Source of the DNA: Cellulomonas sp. 73-92
Lineage (GTDB): Bacteria > Actinomycetota > Actinomycetes > Actinomycetales > Cellulomonadaceae
Direction: 5' to 3'
DNA: 64,000 nucleotides
Assembly (NCBI RefSeq): GCF_001898175.1
Contig: NZ_MKTH01000013.1
Coordinates: 293,795 to 357,794, forward strand
Notes under the pieces: model-generated
What the model saw: only the letters and a program-made list of their open reading frames with translations
Told to the model about the DNA's origin: nothing
The model's database searches: none
Translations under genes and position numbers: made by a program
Shown here: in pieces, positions 16,489 to 25,045 of the stretch
How the letters are laid out: each line of letters starts with the position of its first letter
How positions within the stretch are numbered: the first letter of the stretch is position 1

Positions 16489-18237
16489 CTACCGGGCGGC
16501 GCAGGTCGACGCCGCCGGCCTGGCCGCGAACCGGTCCTCGGTCCACCGCACCAGCTCCGGGACCAGCGGCGACCCGTCCGCGACCACGCCGCCGTGGTCC
16601 CGGCCGGGGTAGGTGCGGTAGTCGATCGGCCAGCCGTCGGCACACCGCGCGGCGACGTACGCCTGCTGCATCGCCGGCAGGATGAGCGGGTCGGCCTCGC
16701 CCTGGCCGATGAGCACGGGCTCCGAGATGGGCCCGGTCGGCACGTTCTGCGCGAGCCGCTGCGCGAACGGCCCCTGCAACACGCCCCGCGCGAGGATCGT
16801 CTGCCGGAACATCAGCGCCTGGAGCACGGAGACCACGACCTTCGGCTCCGACAGGCACCGGTCGGCCATCTCGCGCACCTGCACGCGCGCGCCGGGCCGC
16901 ACCACGTCGTCGAACCGCACGTCCGGGTAGACCTGGGAGTACGCCTGCACCACGTAGGCCGCGAACAGGCTGCCGATCGACAGGCTGTCGAGGTGCCCGA
17001 CGAGCGCGGGCAGGTCGGTCGCCGGCGCCAGCGCCGCCACCCCGAGCAGCGGCACGTCCGGGGCGTACGTCGGCTGGATGATCCCGGTCCACAGCGCGGC
17101 GTGCCCGCCCTGCGAGTGACCCCACACCACCGTCTGGTCGGACAGCGAGACGCCGCCCAGCTGCCGCGCGGCGCGCACGGCGTCGAGCACCGACCGGCCC
17201 TCCGCCTGCCCGACGAGGTACGGGTGCGGACCCGCCGTGCCGAGGCCCACGTAGTCCGTGGCGACGAGCACCCAGCCCTGCACGACGACGTCCCCGAGCG
17301 CCGGCATCGCGCCCGCGCCCAGCGGGTCGTCGAGCACCGTGGGGGCGCACTGCTCGGCGTACCCGGTGGTGCCGTGCGCCCAGGCGATGACCGGCCGCGG
17401 CCCGGCCGGCGCGTCCTTCCCGACGAGCACGAGCCCGCTGGCCACCGCGGAGACACCATCGTCGCGGGTCGTCGTGTAGAGGATGCGCCACGCGTGGGCG
17501 TCCGCCGGCATGCCGCGGGTGAACGGTTCGCTGCGCAGCAGCTGCCCTGGCGCGCCCGGGACGGCGGCGGGCGGGGTGTAGAAGGCGTCGGGCGACGGGC
17601 GCGCGCGGTGCAGCACCACGCTGAGCGAGACGAGCAACGCGACGACCAGGACGGCGGCGACCGCGCCCCCGGTGCGTGCGAAGCGGCGGGCGCGCGTCCT
17701 GGTCGCCGGCCTGGTGCGCGGCTGGCCCGCGTTCCAGGCGTGGGTCGCACCCTGGACGACGAGCGTCACCCCGCAGGCCACCGCGACGACGAACACCGTG
17801 ATGTCGGGCCACGCGAGCAGCACCCCGCCCGCGGCGACCCCAGCCGCCCCGAGGAGCACCGCCGTGACCCGCTGCTCGTCGGTGCCGCGGATGCCCGCCG
17901 CCAGGCGGCGGGCGCCGGCCAGCACCGCGGCGAGGCCGGCGACGGCGGCCAGCACCCGGATGGTGATCCCCGGCCAGACCAGCACCGCGAGCGCGGCCGC
18001 CAGCCACACGGCGCCCGTGAGCCATCGGAGCCGCGACCCGTCCGCGCGGGCGGCGGCCGCGAGGTCGCCGACCCCGAGCAGCACCAGCGCGAGCACTACG
18101 GCCGCCACGAGGACGGCCAGCGACCGGAACGGGTCGAGCAGCAGAAGCACCCCGAGCACGGCCGCGACCACCCCGGCCACCGCGACGAGCCACCCCGGCA
18201 CCCGGGGCCCACGGCGGGATCCTTCCGTCGAGGTCAC
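16489..18237 (-). CDS. HdeD-like (DUF308) membrane domain fused to a secretory-lipase-type hydrolase
   Basis: 582-aa two-part protein. Residues 1-185 hold six hydrophobic helices in repeated LxVxxG segments like HdeD/DUF308 acid-resistance proteins. After a basic stretch (TRPATRTRARRFARTGG) a seventh helix leads to an alpha/beta hydrolase, residues about 215-580. This is a LIP-family secretory lipase: oxyanion WAHGTTG, nucleophile GHSQGGH, Asp in GQGEADPL, and His in GRDHGG. The hydrolase should therefore face outward. Start GTG 18237 is chosen because TAGCGT lies six bases upstream; an in-frame GTG at 18243 is possible. The lipase assignment is firm. The fusion architecture is unusual and its purpose unknown. 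Confidence 0.82.
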   Translation of the reverse strand: MTSTEGSRRGPRVPGWLVAVAGVVAAVLGVLLLLDPFRSLAVLVAAVVLALVLLGVGDLAAAARADGSRLRWLTGAVWLAAALAVLVWPGITIRVLAAVAGLAAVLAGARRLAAGIRGTDEQRVTAVLLGAAGVAAGGVLLAWPDITVFVVAVACGVTLVVQGATHAWNAGQPRTRPATRTRARRFARTGGAVAAVLVVALLVSLSVVLHRARPSPDAFYTPPAAVPGAPGQLLRSEPFTRGMPADAHAWRILYTTTRDDGVSAVASGLVLVGKDAPAGPRPVIAWAHGTTGYAEQCAPTVLDDPLGAGAMPALGDVVVQGWVLVATDYVGLGTAGPHPYLVGQAEGRSVLDAVRAARQLGGVSLSDQTVVWGHSQGGHAALWTGIIQPTYAPDVPLLGVAALAPATDLPALVGHLDSLSIGSLFAAYVVQAYSQVYPDVRFDDVVRPGARVQVREMADRCLSEPKVVVSVLQALMFRQTILARGVLQGPFAQRLAQNVPTGPISEPVLIGQGEADPLILPAMQQAYVAARCADGWPIDYRTYPGRDHGGVVADGSPLVPELVRWTEDRFAARPAASTCAAR

Positions 18238-18243
18238 AGGCAC

Positions 18244-18249
18244 ACGCTA
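18244..18249 (-). promoter_or_regulatory. -10 element TAGCGT, leaderless layout
   Basis: TAGCGT on the minus strand is separated by six bases from the GTG at 18237. Confidence 0.45.
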
Positions 18250-18329
18250 CGTGCGCGCGCCCGCACGGACCCGCACGGGCACGACGACGGCGTGCGGCGG
18301 AGCTCGGCGGACCGGACGCCGCCGCGCGG

Positions 18330-19694
18330 CTACATCTGCATGTCGACGAAGCGCGAGAAGTGTCCCTGAAATGCCACCGTGATGGTGTCGGTGGGGCCAT
18401 TTCTGTGCTTTGCGACGATCAGATCAGCCTCGCCGGCGCGTGGCGATTCTTTTTCGTATGCATCTTCGCGATGCAGCAATATGACGACATCGCTATCTTG
18501 TTCGATGCTGCCACTTTCGCGAAGGTCGCTCAACATTGGTTTCTTGTCCTGCCGCTGCTCAGGGCCTCGGTTGAGCTGCGAGATCGCAATGACAGGGACC
18601 TCGAGCTCCTTCGCGAGAAGCTTCAGCGCCCGCGAGAACTCCGAGACCTCCTGCTGGCGCGACTCGACCCGCTTGCCGGAGGACATGAGCTGCAGGTAGT
18701 CGATGACGACCAGCTTGAGGTCGTGCCGCTGCTTCAACCGCCGGCACTTGGCGCGGATCTCCATGAGCGACATGTTCGGCGAGTCGTCGATGAACAGGGG
18801 GGCGTCCGAGATCTTGCCCATGGTGGACGCGACCTTGGTCCAGTCCTCCTCGCCCATCTGGCCGGTGCGGAGCTTCTGCAGGTGGACGCGCGCCTCGGCA
18901 GACAGCAGGCGCATGGTGATCTCGTTGCGGCTCATCTCGAGCGAGAAGACGACCGACGTCAAATGGTGTTTAATTGCTGCCGAACGCGCTATGTCGATAC
19001 CTAGGGTCGATTTTCCAATGGCAGGCCTGGCGGCAATAACAATCATTTGTCCCGGGTGCAACCCGTTGGTCAATTTGTCGAGGTCGGCGAACCCGGTCGG
19101 GACGCCCTTCATGCCGTCGCCGTGGTGGCCGGCCGCCTCGATCTCGTCGACCGTGGCGCCGATGATCTCCGACAGCGGGACGTAGTCCTCGCTCGCGCGC
19201 CGCTCGGTGACCGCGTACACCTCGGCCTGGGCGGTGTTGACCAGCTCGTCGACGTCGCCGCCGTCCGAGCCGTACCCCAGCTGCGTGATGCGCGTGCCGG
19301 CCTCGACGAGCCGGCGCAGGATGGCCCGCTCGCGCACGATCCGCGCGTAGTAGCCGGCGTTGGCGGCGGTGGGGACCGTGGCGATGAGGGTGTGGAGGTA
19401 GGGCGCGCCCCCGATGCGCCCGAGCTCGCCGCGCTTGGTCAGCTCGTCGGCCACCGTGATCGCGTCCGCCGGCTCGCCGCGTCCGTACAGGTCGAGGATC
19501 GCCTCGTAGACCAGCTCGTGCGCGGGCCGGTAGAAGTCGTTGCCGCGCAGCACCTCGACGACGTCGGCGATCGCGTCCTTGCTGATCATCATGCCGCCGA
19601 GGACCGAGCGCTCCGCGTCGACGTCCTGCGGAGGCGTCCGATCGGGCCCGCCCGGTCCGGCCGACAGGCCGTACTCGAGATCCTCGATCGTCAC
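18330..19694 (-). CDS. dnaB: Replicative DNA helicase DnaB
   Basis: 454-aa hexameric helicase that unwinds DNA at the replication fork. The N-terminal domain starts TPPQDVDAERSVLGGMMISKDAI. The RecA-like domain has Walker A ARPAIGKST near residue 222, Walker B LVVIDYLQLM near residue 330, and motif H4 DLRESGSIEQDSDVVILLHRED near residue 385. No intein is present. Two segments, 18962-19078 (P-loop) and 18368-18595 (motif H4 to the C-terminus), use codons foreign to the rest of the gene (AAA, TTG, ATT, ATA, CTA, GAA, GCA), while flanks are normal high-GC. GTG 19694 gives the usual VTIEDLEYG N-terminus. Upstream lie a LexA-like box and DnaA-box-like sites. Confidence 0.95.
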   Translation of the reverse strand: MTIEDLEYGLSAGPGGPDRTPPQDVDAERSVLGGMMISKDAIADVVEVLRGNDFYRPAHELVYEAILDLYGRGEPADAITVADELTKRGELGRIGGAPYLHTLIATVPTAANAGYYARIVRERAILRRLVEAGTRITQLGYGSDGGDVDELVNTAQAEVYAVTERRASEDYVPLSEIIGATVDEIEAAGHHGDGMKGVPTGFADLDKLTNGLHPGQMIVIAARPAIGKSTLGIDIARSAAIKHHLTSVVFSLEMSRNEITMRLLSAEARVHLQKLRTGQMGEEDWTKVASTMGKISDAPLFIDDSPNMSLMEIRAKCRRLKQRHDLKLVVIDYLQLMSSGKRVESRQQEVSEFSRALKLLAKELEVPVIAISQLNRGPEQRQDKKPMLSDLRESGSIEQDSDVVILLHREDAYEKESPRAGEADLIVAKHRNGPTDTITVAFQGHFSRFVDMQM

Positions 19695-19725
19695 CAGCAC
19701 CCACCCCGAATCGTTCCGCGCAGCC

Positions 19726-19741
19726 TCGAACACACGTTCTC
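19726..19741. promoter_or_regulatory. LexA-type SOS box upstream of dnaB
   Basis: TCGAACACACGTTCTC contains the GAAC-N4-GTTC core of the actinobacterial/Bacillus-type LexA site, 32-47 bases upstream of the dnaB start codon. Predicted only from the motif. Confidence 0.45.
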
Positions 19742-19818
19742 AGAGGGCACTGACAACCGGTCCTCCGGGACCGATGACCACCCGAGGCTAGGGGGCCGCA
19801 CCGGGGGGCACAACAGCG

Positions 19819-19896
19819 TCGTCCACAGCGGTTGTGGACCGGTTGGGGACGGGTGCGGGGCCGCTGTGCACAGGTCGTGGAAAGGACTGTGGATAC
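19819..19896. promoter_or_regulatory. DnaA-box-like sites between dnaB and the MATE gene
   Basis: TCGTCCACA (19819-19827, 8 of 9 to TTGTCCACA) faces an opposite copy TGTGGACCG (19833-19841), forming a perfect inverted repeat GTCCACA-5 nt-TGTGGAC. A further TGTGGATAC lies at 19888-19896, and a weaker TGTGGAACC at 19953-19961. This suggests DnaA binding between dnaB and its divergent neighbour. Confidence 0.5.
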
Positions 19897-19978
19897 TGGT
19901 CGCGCACCGCATTCCTGCGGCTCAGCGACCTGCACCGTCACTGTGCACGGCCTGTGGAACCGGACCACATGGGGCGAG

Positions 19979-21331
19979 TTGGCCAGGATTTCACCTAGTG
20001 GACACACTTCGTCCACGATCGACCGCCAGGTCCTGGCGCTCGCCGTCCCGGCCCTCGGGGCGCTCGTCGCGGAGCCCCTCTTCGTCCTCGTCGACTCCGC
20101 CATCGTGGGCCGGCTCGGCCCCGCGCCGCTCGCCGGCCTCGCCCTCGCGTCCACCGTGCTGACCACCGTCGTCGGGCTCTGCGTGTTCCTCGCCTACGCG
20201 ACGACGGCGGCCGTGGCGCGCCGGCTCGGCGCGGACGACGAGCCGGGCGCGCTCCGCTCGGGCATCGACGGCCTGTGGCTGGCGGTGGGCCTGGGGATCG
20301 CGCTGGGGGCCGCCGTCGTGCTCGGCGCACCCTGGCTGGCGGCGCTGCTCGGGGCGCACGACGAGGTCGCGCGCCAGGCCGTGGCGTACCTGCGCGCCTC
20401 CGCGCCCGGCCTGCCCGGGATGCTCGCGGTGCTGGCCGCGACCGGCGTGCTGCGCGGCCTGCAGGACACGCGCACCCCGCTGCTCGTCGCGGCCACCGGC
20501 GCCGCCGTCAACGCCGGCCTCAACGCGCTCCTCGTGCTCGGCGCCCGCATCGGCATCGCCGGGTCCGGGCTGGGCACGGCCGCCACGCAGCTGGCCATGG
20601 CGGCGTGGCTCGGCACGCTCGTCGTACGCGGTGCCCGACGACGTGGGGTGCGCGTCACCCCGACGGCCGGGGGCCTGCGCGGCTCGGCGCGGGCGGGCGC
20701 TCCGCTGCTGGTGCGCACCGCGACCCTGCGCGCCGCCATCGTCCTCACCACCTGGGTGGCCGCCGGCCTCGGCACCGCCGTGCTCGCCGGGCACCAGGTG
20801 GTCAACGCGGTGTGGGGCCTGACGGCGTTCGCCCTCGACGCGCTCGCGATCGCCGCGCAGGCGCTCGTCGGGCACGCCCTCGGCGCCGGCGACGTGGTGC
20901 TCGCCCGGGCGCTCCTGCGCCGCACCCTGACGTGGGGAGTCGCCCTGGGCGCCGCGCTCGCCGTCGTCGTCGGCGCCGCCTGGCCGTGGCTCGTCCGGGC
21001 GTTCTCCGCGGACGACGAGGTGCGCCGCGCCGCCACGGCCGCCCTCCTCGTCGCGGCGGCGTGCCTGCCGATGGCCGGGTGGGTCTTCGTGCTCGACGGC
21101 GTGCTCATCGGCGCCGGGGACGGCGTCTTCCTCGCCAGGGCGGGCCTCGTCACCCTCGTCGTCTACCTGCCCGCCGTGCTGGCCGTCCGCGCCTGGGCCC
21201 CGGGCGGGCCGGCCGGGCTGGCGTGGCTGTGGGCGGCCTTCGCGGGCGTCTTCCTCGCGTCCCGCGCCCTGACCACGGGGTGGCGCGCCCGGGGTTCTGG
21301 GTGGACAGTACCGGGATCGGATCGACGCTGA
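19979..21331 (+). CDS. MATE-family multidrug exporter (DinF-like)
   Basis: About 450-aa MATE transporter with twelve helices, exporting cationic drugs or metabolites against Na+ or H+. The first helix reads DRQVLALAVPALGALVAEPLF and is followed by VDSAIVGRLGPAPLAGLALAS, the typical MATE/DinF beginning. The second half repeats the pattern (RTATLRAAIVLTTWVAAGLG). The start is uncertain: no ATG/GTG with a ribosome site lies at the expected position. TTG 19979 gives a normal-length N-terminus, but upstream in-frame GTG (19943) and ATG (19832) codons would place the DnaA-like sites inside the gene. Confidence 0.8.
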   Translation: MARISPSGHTSSTIDRQVLALAVPALGALVAEPLFVLVDSAIVGRLGPAPLAGLALASTVLTTVVGLCVFLAYATTAAVARRLGADDEPGALRSGIDGLWLAVGLGIALGAAVVLGAPWLAALLGAHDEVARQAVAYLRASAPGLPGMLAVLAATGVLRGLQDTRTPLLVAATGAAVNAGLNALLVLGARIGIAGSGLGTAATQLAMAAWLGTLVVRGARRRGVRVTPTAGGLRGSARAGAPLLVRTATLRAAIVLTTWVAAGLGTAVLAGHQVVNAVWGLTAFALDALAIAAQALVGHALGAGDVVLARALLRRTLTWGVALGAALAVVVGAAWPWLVRAFSADDEVRRAATAALLVAAACLPMAGWVFVLDGVLIGAGDGVFLARAGLVTLVVYLPAVLAVRAWAPGGPAGLAWLWAAFAGVFLASRALTTGWRARGSGWTVPGSDRR

Positions 21332-21499
21332 CGTCCCCGACGTGCTGATCTCGCTGCAGCGACGGGTTCTTGAATCGTGATCCGTCGTTGTGCTGAGGTA
21401 ACGCAACCGAAACGCTACGGGCCTACGTTGACGCCCTACTCGACGCTGACGGGTCGAGGATCCGGGCGCCCCGCGTGCCCACAACCACGGAGGTAGCAC

Positions 21500-22717
21500 A
21501 TGCGCAGTTCGACACCGCGCCTTGCAGGCGTGGCGCTCGTCACGATTGCCGGGCTCGTGCTCGTCGGGTGTTCCTCGAAGGCTCCGAGCGCGTCGTCCAC
21601 GGGAACCAGTGGCGCGCTGACGATCCAGCCGCTCGTCCAGATCGACAAGGCCGGCAAGGAGGTCAAGTCCCAGGCGGGCGGGACCGCCGCGAACCCGGCC
21701 GGCGACGGCAAGGCGACCTGCGCCTCGACGACCACGATCGCCATGGCCGGTGCCCTCACGGGTGCCAACGCCGCCCTCGGCATCAACATCGCCAACGGCG
21801 TCAAGCTCGCGATCAAGCAGCACAACGACGCGAACAAGGACTGCCAGGTCCAGTTCAAGGGCTTCGACACCGAGGGCGACCCGGCCAAGGCGCCCGCCGT
21901 GGCGACCCAGATCATCAACGACGCCAACGTCATCGGCCTCATCGGCCCGGCGTTCTCGGGCGAGACGAAGGCGACCGGTGCCGCGTTCCACGACGCCGGG
22001 CTGCTGTCCCTCACCGCGTCGGCGACGAACCCCGCCCTGACGACCAACGGCTGGAACAACTTCTTCCGCGGCCTCGCGAACGACGCCGTCCAGGGCCCCT
22101 CCGTGGCGGCGTACATGGTCAACACCGCGGGCTTCAAGAAGGTCTGCGTCGTCAAGGACGACTCCGACTACGGCGTCGGCCTGGCCCAGCAGATCACGAC
22201 CGGGCTCGGCTCGGCGGCGGACGCCAGCTGCGCCCTGTCGGTGAAGACCGGCGACAAGGACTTCTCGTCGGCCGTGCAGTCGATCAAGAGCGCCGCCCCG
22301 GACGCGATCTTCTACTCCGGTTACTACGCCGAGGCGGCCCCGTTCGTCGCTCAGCTGCGCACCGGCGGCGTGACCGCCACGTTCGTCTCCGCCGACGGCA
22401 CCAACGACCCGCAGTTCGTCAAGCAGGCCGGCTCCGCCTCCAAGGGCGCCCTCCTCTCCTGCCCCTGCGGCCCGGCCCCGGCCGACTTCGAGAAGGCCTA
22501 CGAGGCGGCGTTCAACGTCTCCTCCGGTGTCTACTCCGTCGAGGCGTACGACCTGGCGACGATCGTGCTCAAGGCGATCGACGGCGGCGCGAAGGACCGC
22601 GCCTCGGTCGTGAACTTCGTCAAGGGGTACTCCGGTGACGGTCTGGCCCGTCACTACCAGTGGGACTCGACCGGCGAGCTCTCCTCGGCCCTCATCTGGA
22701 TCTACCAGGTGAAGTGA
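21500..22717 (+). CDS. livK: Branched-chain amino acid ABC transporter substrate-binding lipoprotein
   Basis: 405-aa extracellular binding protein. The lipoprotein signal LAGVALVTIAGLVLVGC has the acylated Cys near residue 24. The periplasmic-binding type I fold starts TTIAMAGALTGANAALGINIANG and includes GLIGPAFSGETKATGAAF and VCVVKDDSDYGVGLAQQI. It delivers leucine, isoleucine, valine or a similar solute to the permease encoded downstream. GGAGGT precedes the ATG. A strong hairpin between this gene and livH probably limits readthrough, giving more binding protein than permease. Confidence 0.88.
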   Translation: MRSSTPRLAGVALVTIAGLVLVGCSSKAPSASSTGTSGALTIQPLVQIDKAGKEVKSQAGGTAANPAGDGKATCASTTTIAMAGALTGANAALGINIANGVKLAIKQHNDANKDCQVQFKGFDTEGDPAKAPAVATQIINDANVIGLIGPAFSGETKATGAAFHDAGLLSLTASATNPALTTNGWNNFFRGLANDAVQGPSVAAYMVNTAGFKKVCVVKDDSDYGVGLAQQITTGLGSAADASCALSVKTGDKDFSSAVQSIKSAAPDAIFYSGYYAEAAPFVAQLRTGGVTATFVSADGTNDPQFVKQAGSASKGALLSCPCGPAPADFEKAYEAAFNVSSGVYSVEAYDLATIVLKAIDGGAKDRASVVNFVKGYSGDGLARHYQWDSTGELSSALIWIYQVK

Positions 22718-22722
22718 GGTCC

Positions 22723-22762
22723 ACGGCGGCCCGGGCCTCCTCCAGGGGGCCCGGGCCGCCGT
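22723..22762 (+). terminator. Intercistronic hairpin between livK and livH
   Basis: Perfect 15-bp stem: ACGGCGGCCCGGGCC (22723-22737) pairs with GGCCCGGGCCGCCGT (22748-22762) across a 10-base loop, six bases after the livK stop. There is no T-tract, so it is more likely an attenuator or mRNA-stabilising end than a full terminator. Confidence 0.7.
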
Positions 22763-22802
22763 CGCTCGTCCCTGATCTCGTCTCCCGTGGGAGGAACCCT
22801 CC

Positions 22803-23801
22803 TTGCTCGCCAGCTTCGACATCGGCGCCCTGGGCCACAGCTTCTGGGCCTTGACCATCAGCGGACTGACCTACGGCTCGATCTACGCGCTCGTCGCGGT
22901 CGGCTACACGCTCGTCTATGGCGTGCTGCGCCTCATCAACTTCGCGCACTCCGAGATCTTCATGCTCGGCATGTTCGGCCAGTACGCGGCCCTCATGATG
23001 TTCGGCTTCGCCCCCCAGGGGGACGCGTACGACATGGGCGTCGCGCAGACCCTCATGTACCTCGGGCTGGCGATGATCGGCGGCATGGTCGTCTCCGGCG
23101 CCGCCGCCGTCGGCCTGGAGCGGGTCGCCTACCGTCCGCTGCGCCGGCGTGGCGCCCCCGCGCTCGTCTTCCTCATCACCGCCATCGGCGCGTCCTTCGT
23201 CCTGCAGGAGTTCGTGCACTTCGTCCTGCCGAAGCTGACGAACAACACGCTCGGCGGCCTCAACGCGCAGCAGCCGATCCGCCTGGTGTCACCGTCGACC
23301 CAGTTCACGATCTTCGGCGCCACCGTGACGAACGTCGACATCGCCATCGTCGTCTCCGCGCTCGCCCTCGCCTTCGCGACCGACCGCTTCATCAACGGCA
23401 CCAAGTTCGGGCGCGGCATCCGCTCCGTCGCCCAGGACCCGGTCACCGCGACCCTCATGGGCGTCTCGCGCGAGCGGGTCATCATGCTGACGTTCCTCAT
23501 CGGCGGCGTCCTGGCCGGCGCCGCGGCCCTGCTCTACACGCTGCGGGTGCCCAACGGGATCATCTACAACGGCGGCTTCATCCTCGGCATCAAGGCGTTC
23601 TGCGCGGCCGTGCTCGGCGGCATCGGGAACCTGCGCGGCGCCCTGCTCGGCGGCCTCCTGCTCGGCGTCATGGAGATGTACGGCCAGACGGTGTTCGGCA
23701 ACGAGTGGCGCGACGTCGTGGCGTTCGTGGTCCTCGTGCTGGTGCTCATGTTCCGGCCGACCGGCATCCTGGGCGAGTCGCTGGGGAGGGCCCGCGCATG
23801 A
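22803..23801 (+). CDS. livH: Branched-chain amino acid ABC transporter permease LivH
   Basis: 332-aa membrane permease with about eight helices. Family motifs are GLTYGSIYALVAVGYTLVYGVLRLINFAHSE at the N-terminus and RSVAQDPVTATLMGVSRERVI, the loop contacting the ATPases. It forms a heterodimer with LivM. The start is TTG, supported by GGGAGGAACCC upstream. Its stop overlaps the livM ATG (ATGA). Confidence 0.9.
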   Translation: MLASFDIGALGHSFWALTISGLTYGSIYALVAVGYTLVYGVLRLINFAHSEIFMLGMFGQYAALMMFGFAPQGDAYDMGVAQTLMYLGLAMIGGMVVSGAAAVGLERVAYRPLRRRGAPALVFLITAIGASFVLQEFVHFVLPKLTNNTLGGLNAQQPIRLVSPSTQFTIFGATVTNVDIAIVVSALALAFATDRFINGTKFGRGIRSVAQDPVTATLMGVSRERVIMLTFLIGGVLAGAAALLYTLRVPNGIIYNGGFILGIKAFCAAVLGGIGNLRGALLGGLLLGVMEMYGQTVFGNEWRDVVAFVVLVLVLMFRPTGILGESLGRARA

Positions 23802-25045
23802 CGACGACACGCATCGCCGAGACGGCCCCGACCGCGCCCCCGGCCCCCCACCTGGGCGCCGGCGACCGCCTGCGGCTGTGGTGGTCGGCTCTGCCGCGGC
23901 CGTACCAGTGGGGCATCGGCGTCCCCTTCATCGCGCTGCTGGCCGCCCTGCCGATCCTGCGGCCGCCGATCCTCACCACCCAGGGCACCGACTTCGGCGG
24001 CGTCCTCGCCCAGTTCGGCATGTACGCGCTGCTGGCCATCGGCCTCAACGTCGTCGTCGGCCAGGCCGGCCTGCTGGACCTGGGGTACGTCGGGTTCTAC
24101 GCCATCGGCGCGTACACCGTCGGCCTGCTGACCAGCCCCGACAGCCCGTGGAACCAGACCGACACCTGGCTGTCGCGGCACTGGGCGTGGGTGTTCGCCC
24201 TCCCGATCGCCATCGCGGTCACCGCGGTGTCGGGGTTGATCCTCGGCACGCCGACCCTGCGGCTGCGTGGCGACTACCTCGCGATCGTGACCCTGGGGTT
24301 CGGCGAGATCGTCCGGCTGCTGGCCGACAACCTGCAGAACATCACCGGCGGCGGCCGCGGGCTCTCGGGCATCGCGTTCCCGCTGGTCGGCCAGACCCCC
24401 ACCCGCACCAAGGGCGTCTTCTCCGCCGGCAACACCCACCTGCCGCTGAACTTCGGCACCTGGTGGTACTGGGTGTCGCTGGCGCTGATCATCGTCGTGC
24501 TGCTCTTCGTCGGGAACCTCGAGCGGTCCCGCGTGGGCCGTGCCTGGGTCGCGATCCGCGAGGACGAGGACGCCGCCGAGATCATGGGCGTGCCCACCTT
24601 CAAGTTCAAGCTGTGGGCATTCCTCATCGGCGCCTCGATCGGCGGCCTGTCCGGCGTCCTCTACGCCGGTCAGGTGCAGTTCGTCAGCCCGCCGACGTTC
24701 AACGTCATCAACTCGATGCTCTTCCTGTGCGCCGTCATCGTCGGCGGGCAGGGGAACAAGCTCGGCGTCATCCTCGGGGCGTTCATCATCGTGTACCTGC
24801 CGAACTTCTTCCTCGGCCGCTCCGACCTGTTCGGCATCCCCATCGACGGCAACGCGATCGCCGACTACAAGTACCTGTTCTTCGGCCTGGCCCTCATGAC
24901 GCTGATGATCTTCCGGCCGCAGGGCCTGTTCCCGGCGCGCCAGAAGCTGCTGAGCTACGGCCGCGAGGTCTACGTCGTGGCACGCAGGGCTGCCCTGGCG
25001 GCTGCCGGCCGCCTGCCCGCGGCCGACGAGGACGGTGCCCGATGA
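23798..25045 (+). CDS. livM: Branched-chain amino acid ABC transporter permease LivM
   Basis: 415-aa permease with about ten helices. Diagnostic segments are GLNVVVGQAGLLDLGYVGFYAIGAYT, TLRLRGDYLAIVTLGFGEIVRLL and RAWVAIREDEDAAEIMGV, the ATPase-contact loop. The first 60 residues are a proline/alanine-rich cytoplasmic lead and one helix. It overlaps livH upstream and livG downstream by four bases each, so the operon is tightly coupled. Confidence 0.9.
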   Translation: MTTTRIAETAPTAPPAPHLGAGDRLRLWWSALPRPYQWGIGVPFIALLAALPILRPPILTTQGTDFGGVLAQFGMYALLAIGLNVVVGQAGLLDLGYVGFYAIGAYTVGLLTSPDSPWNQTDTWLSRHWAWVFALPIAIAVTAVSGLILGTPTLRLRGDYLAIVTLGFGEIVRLLADNLQNITGGGRGLSGIAFPLVGQTPTRTKGVFSAGNTHLPLNFGTWWYWVSLALIIVVLLFVGNLERSRVGRAWVAIREDEDAAEIMGVPTFKFKLWAFLIGASIGGLSGVLYAGQVQFVSPPTFNVINSMLFLCAVIVGGQGNKLGVILGAFIIVYLPNFFLGRSDLFGIPIDGNAIADYKYLFFGLALMTLMIFRPQGLFPARQKLLSYGREVYVVARRAALAAAGRLPAADEDGAR

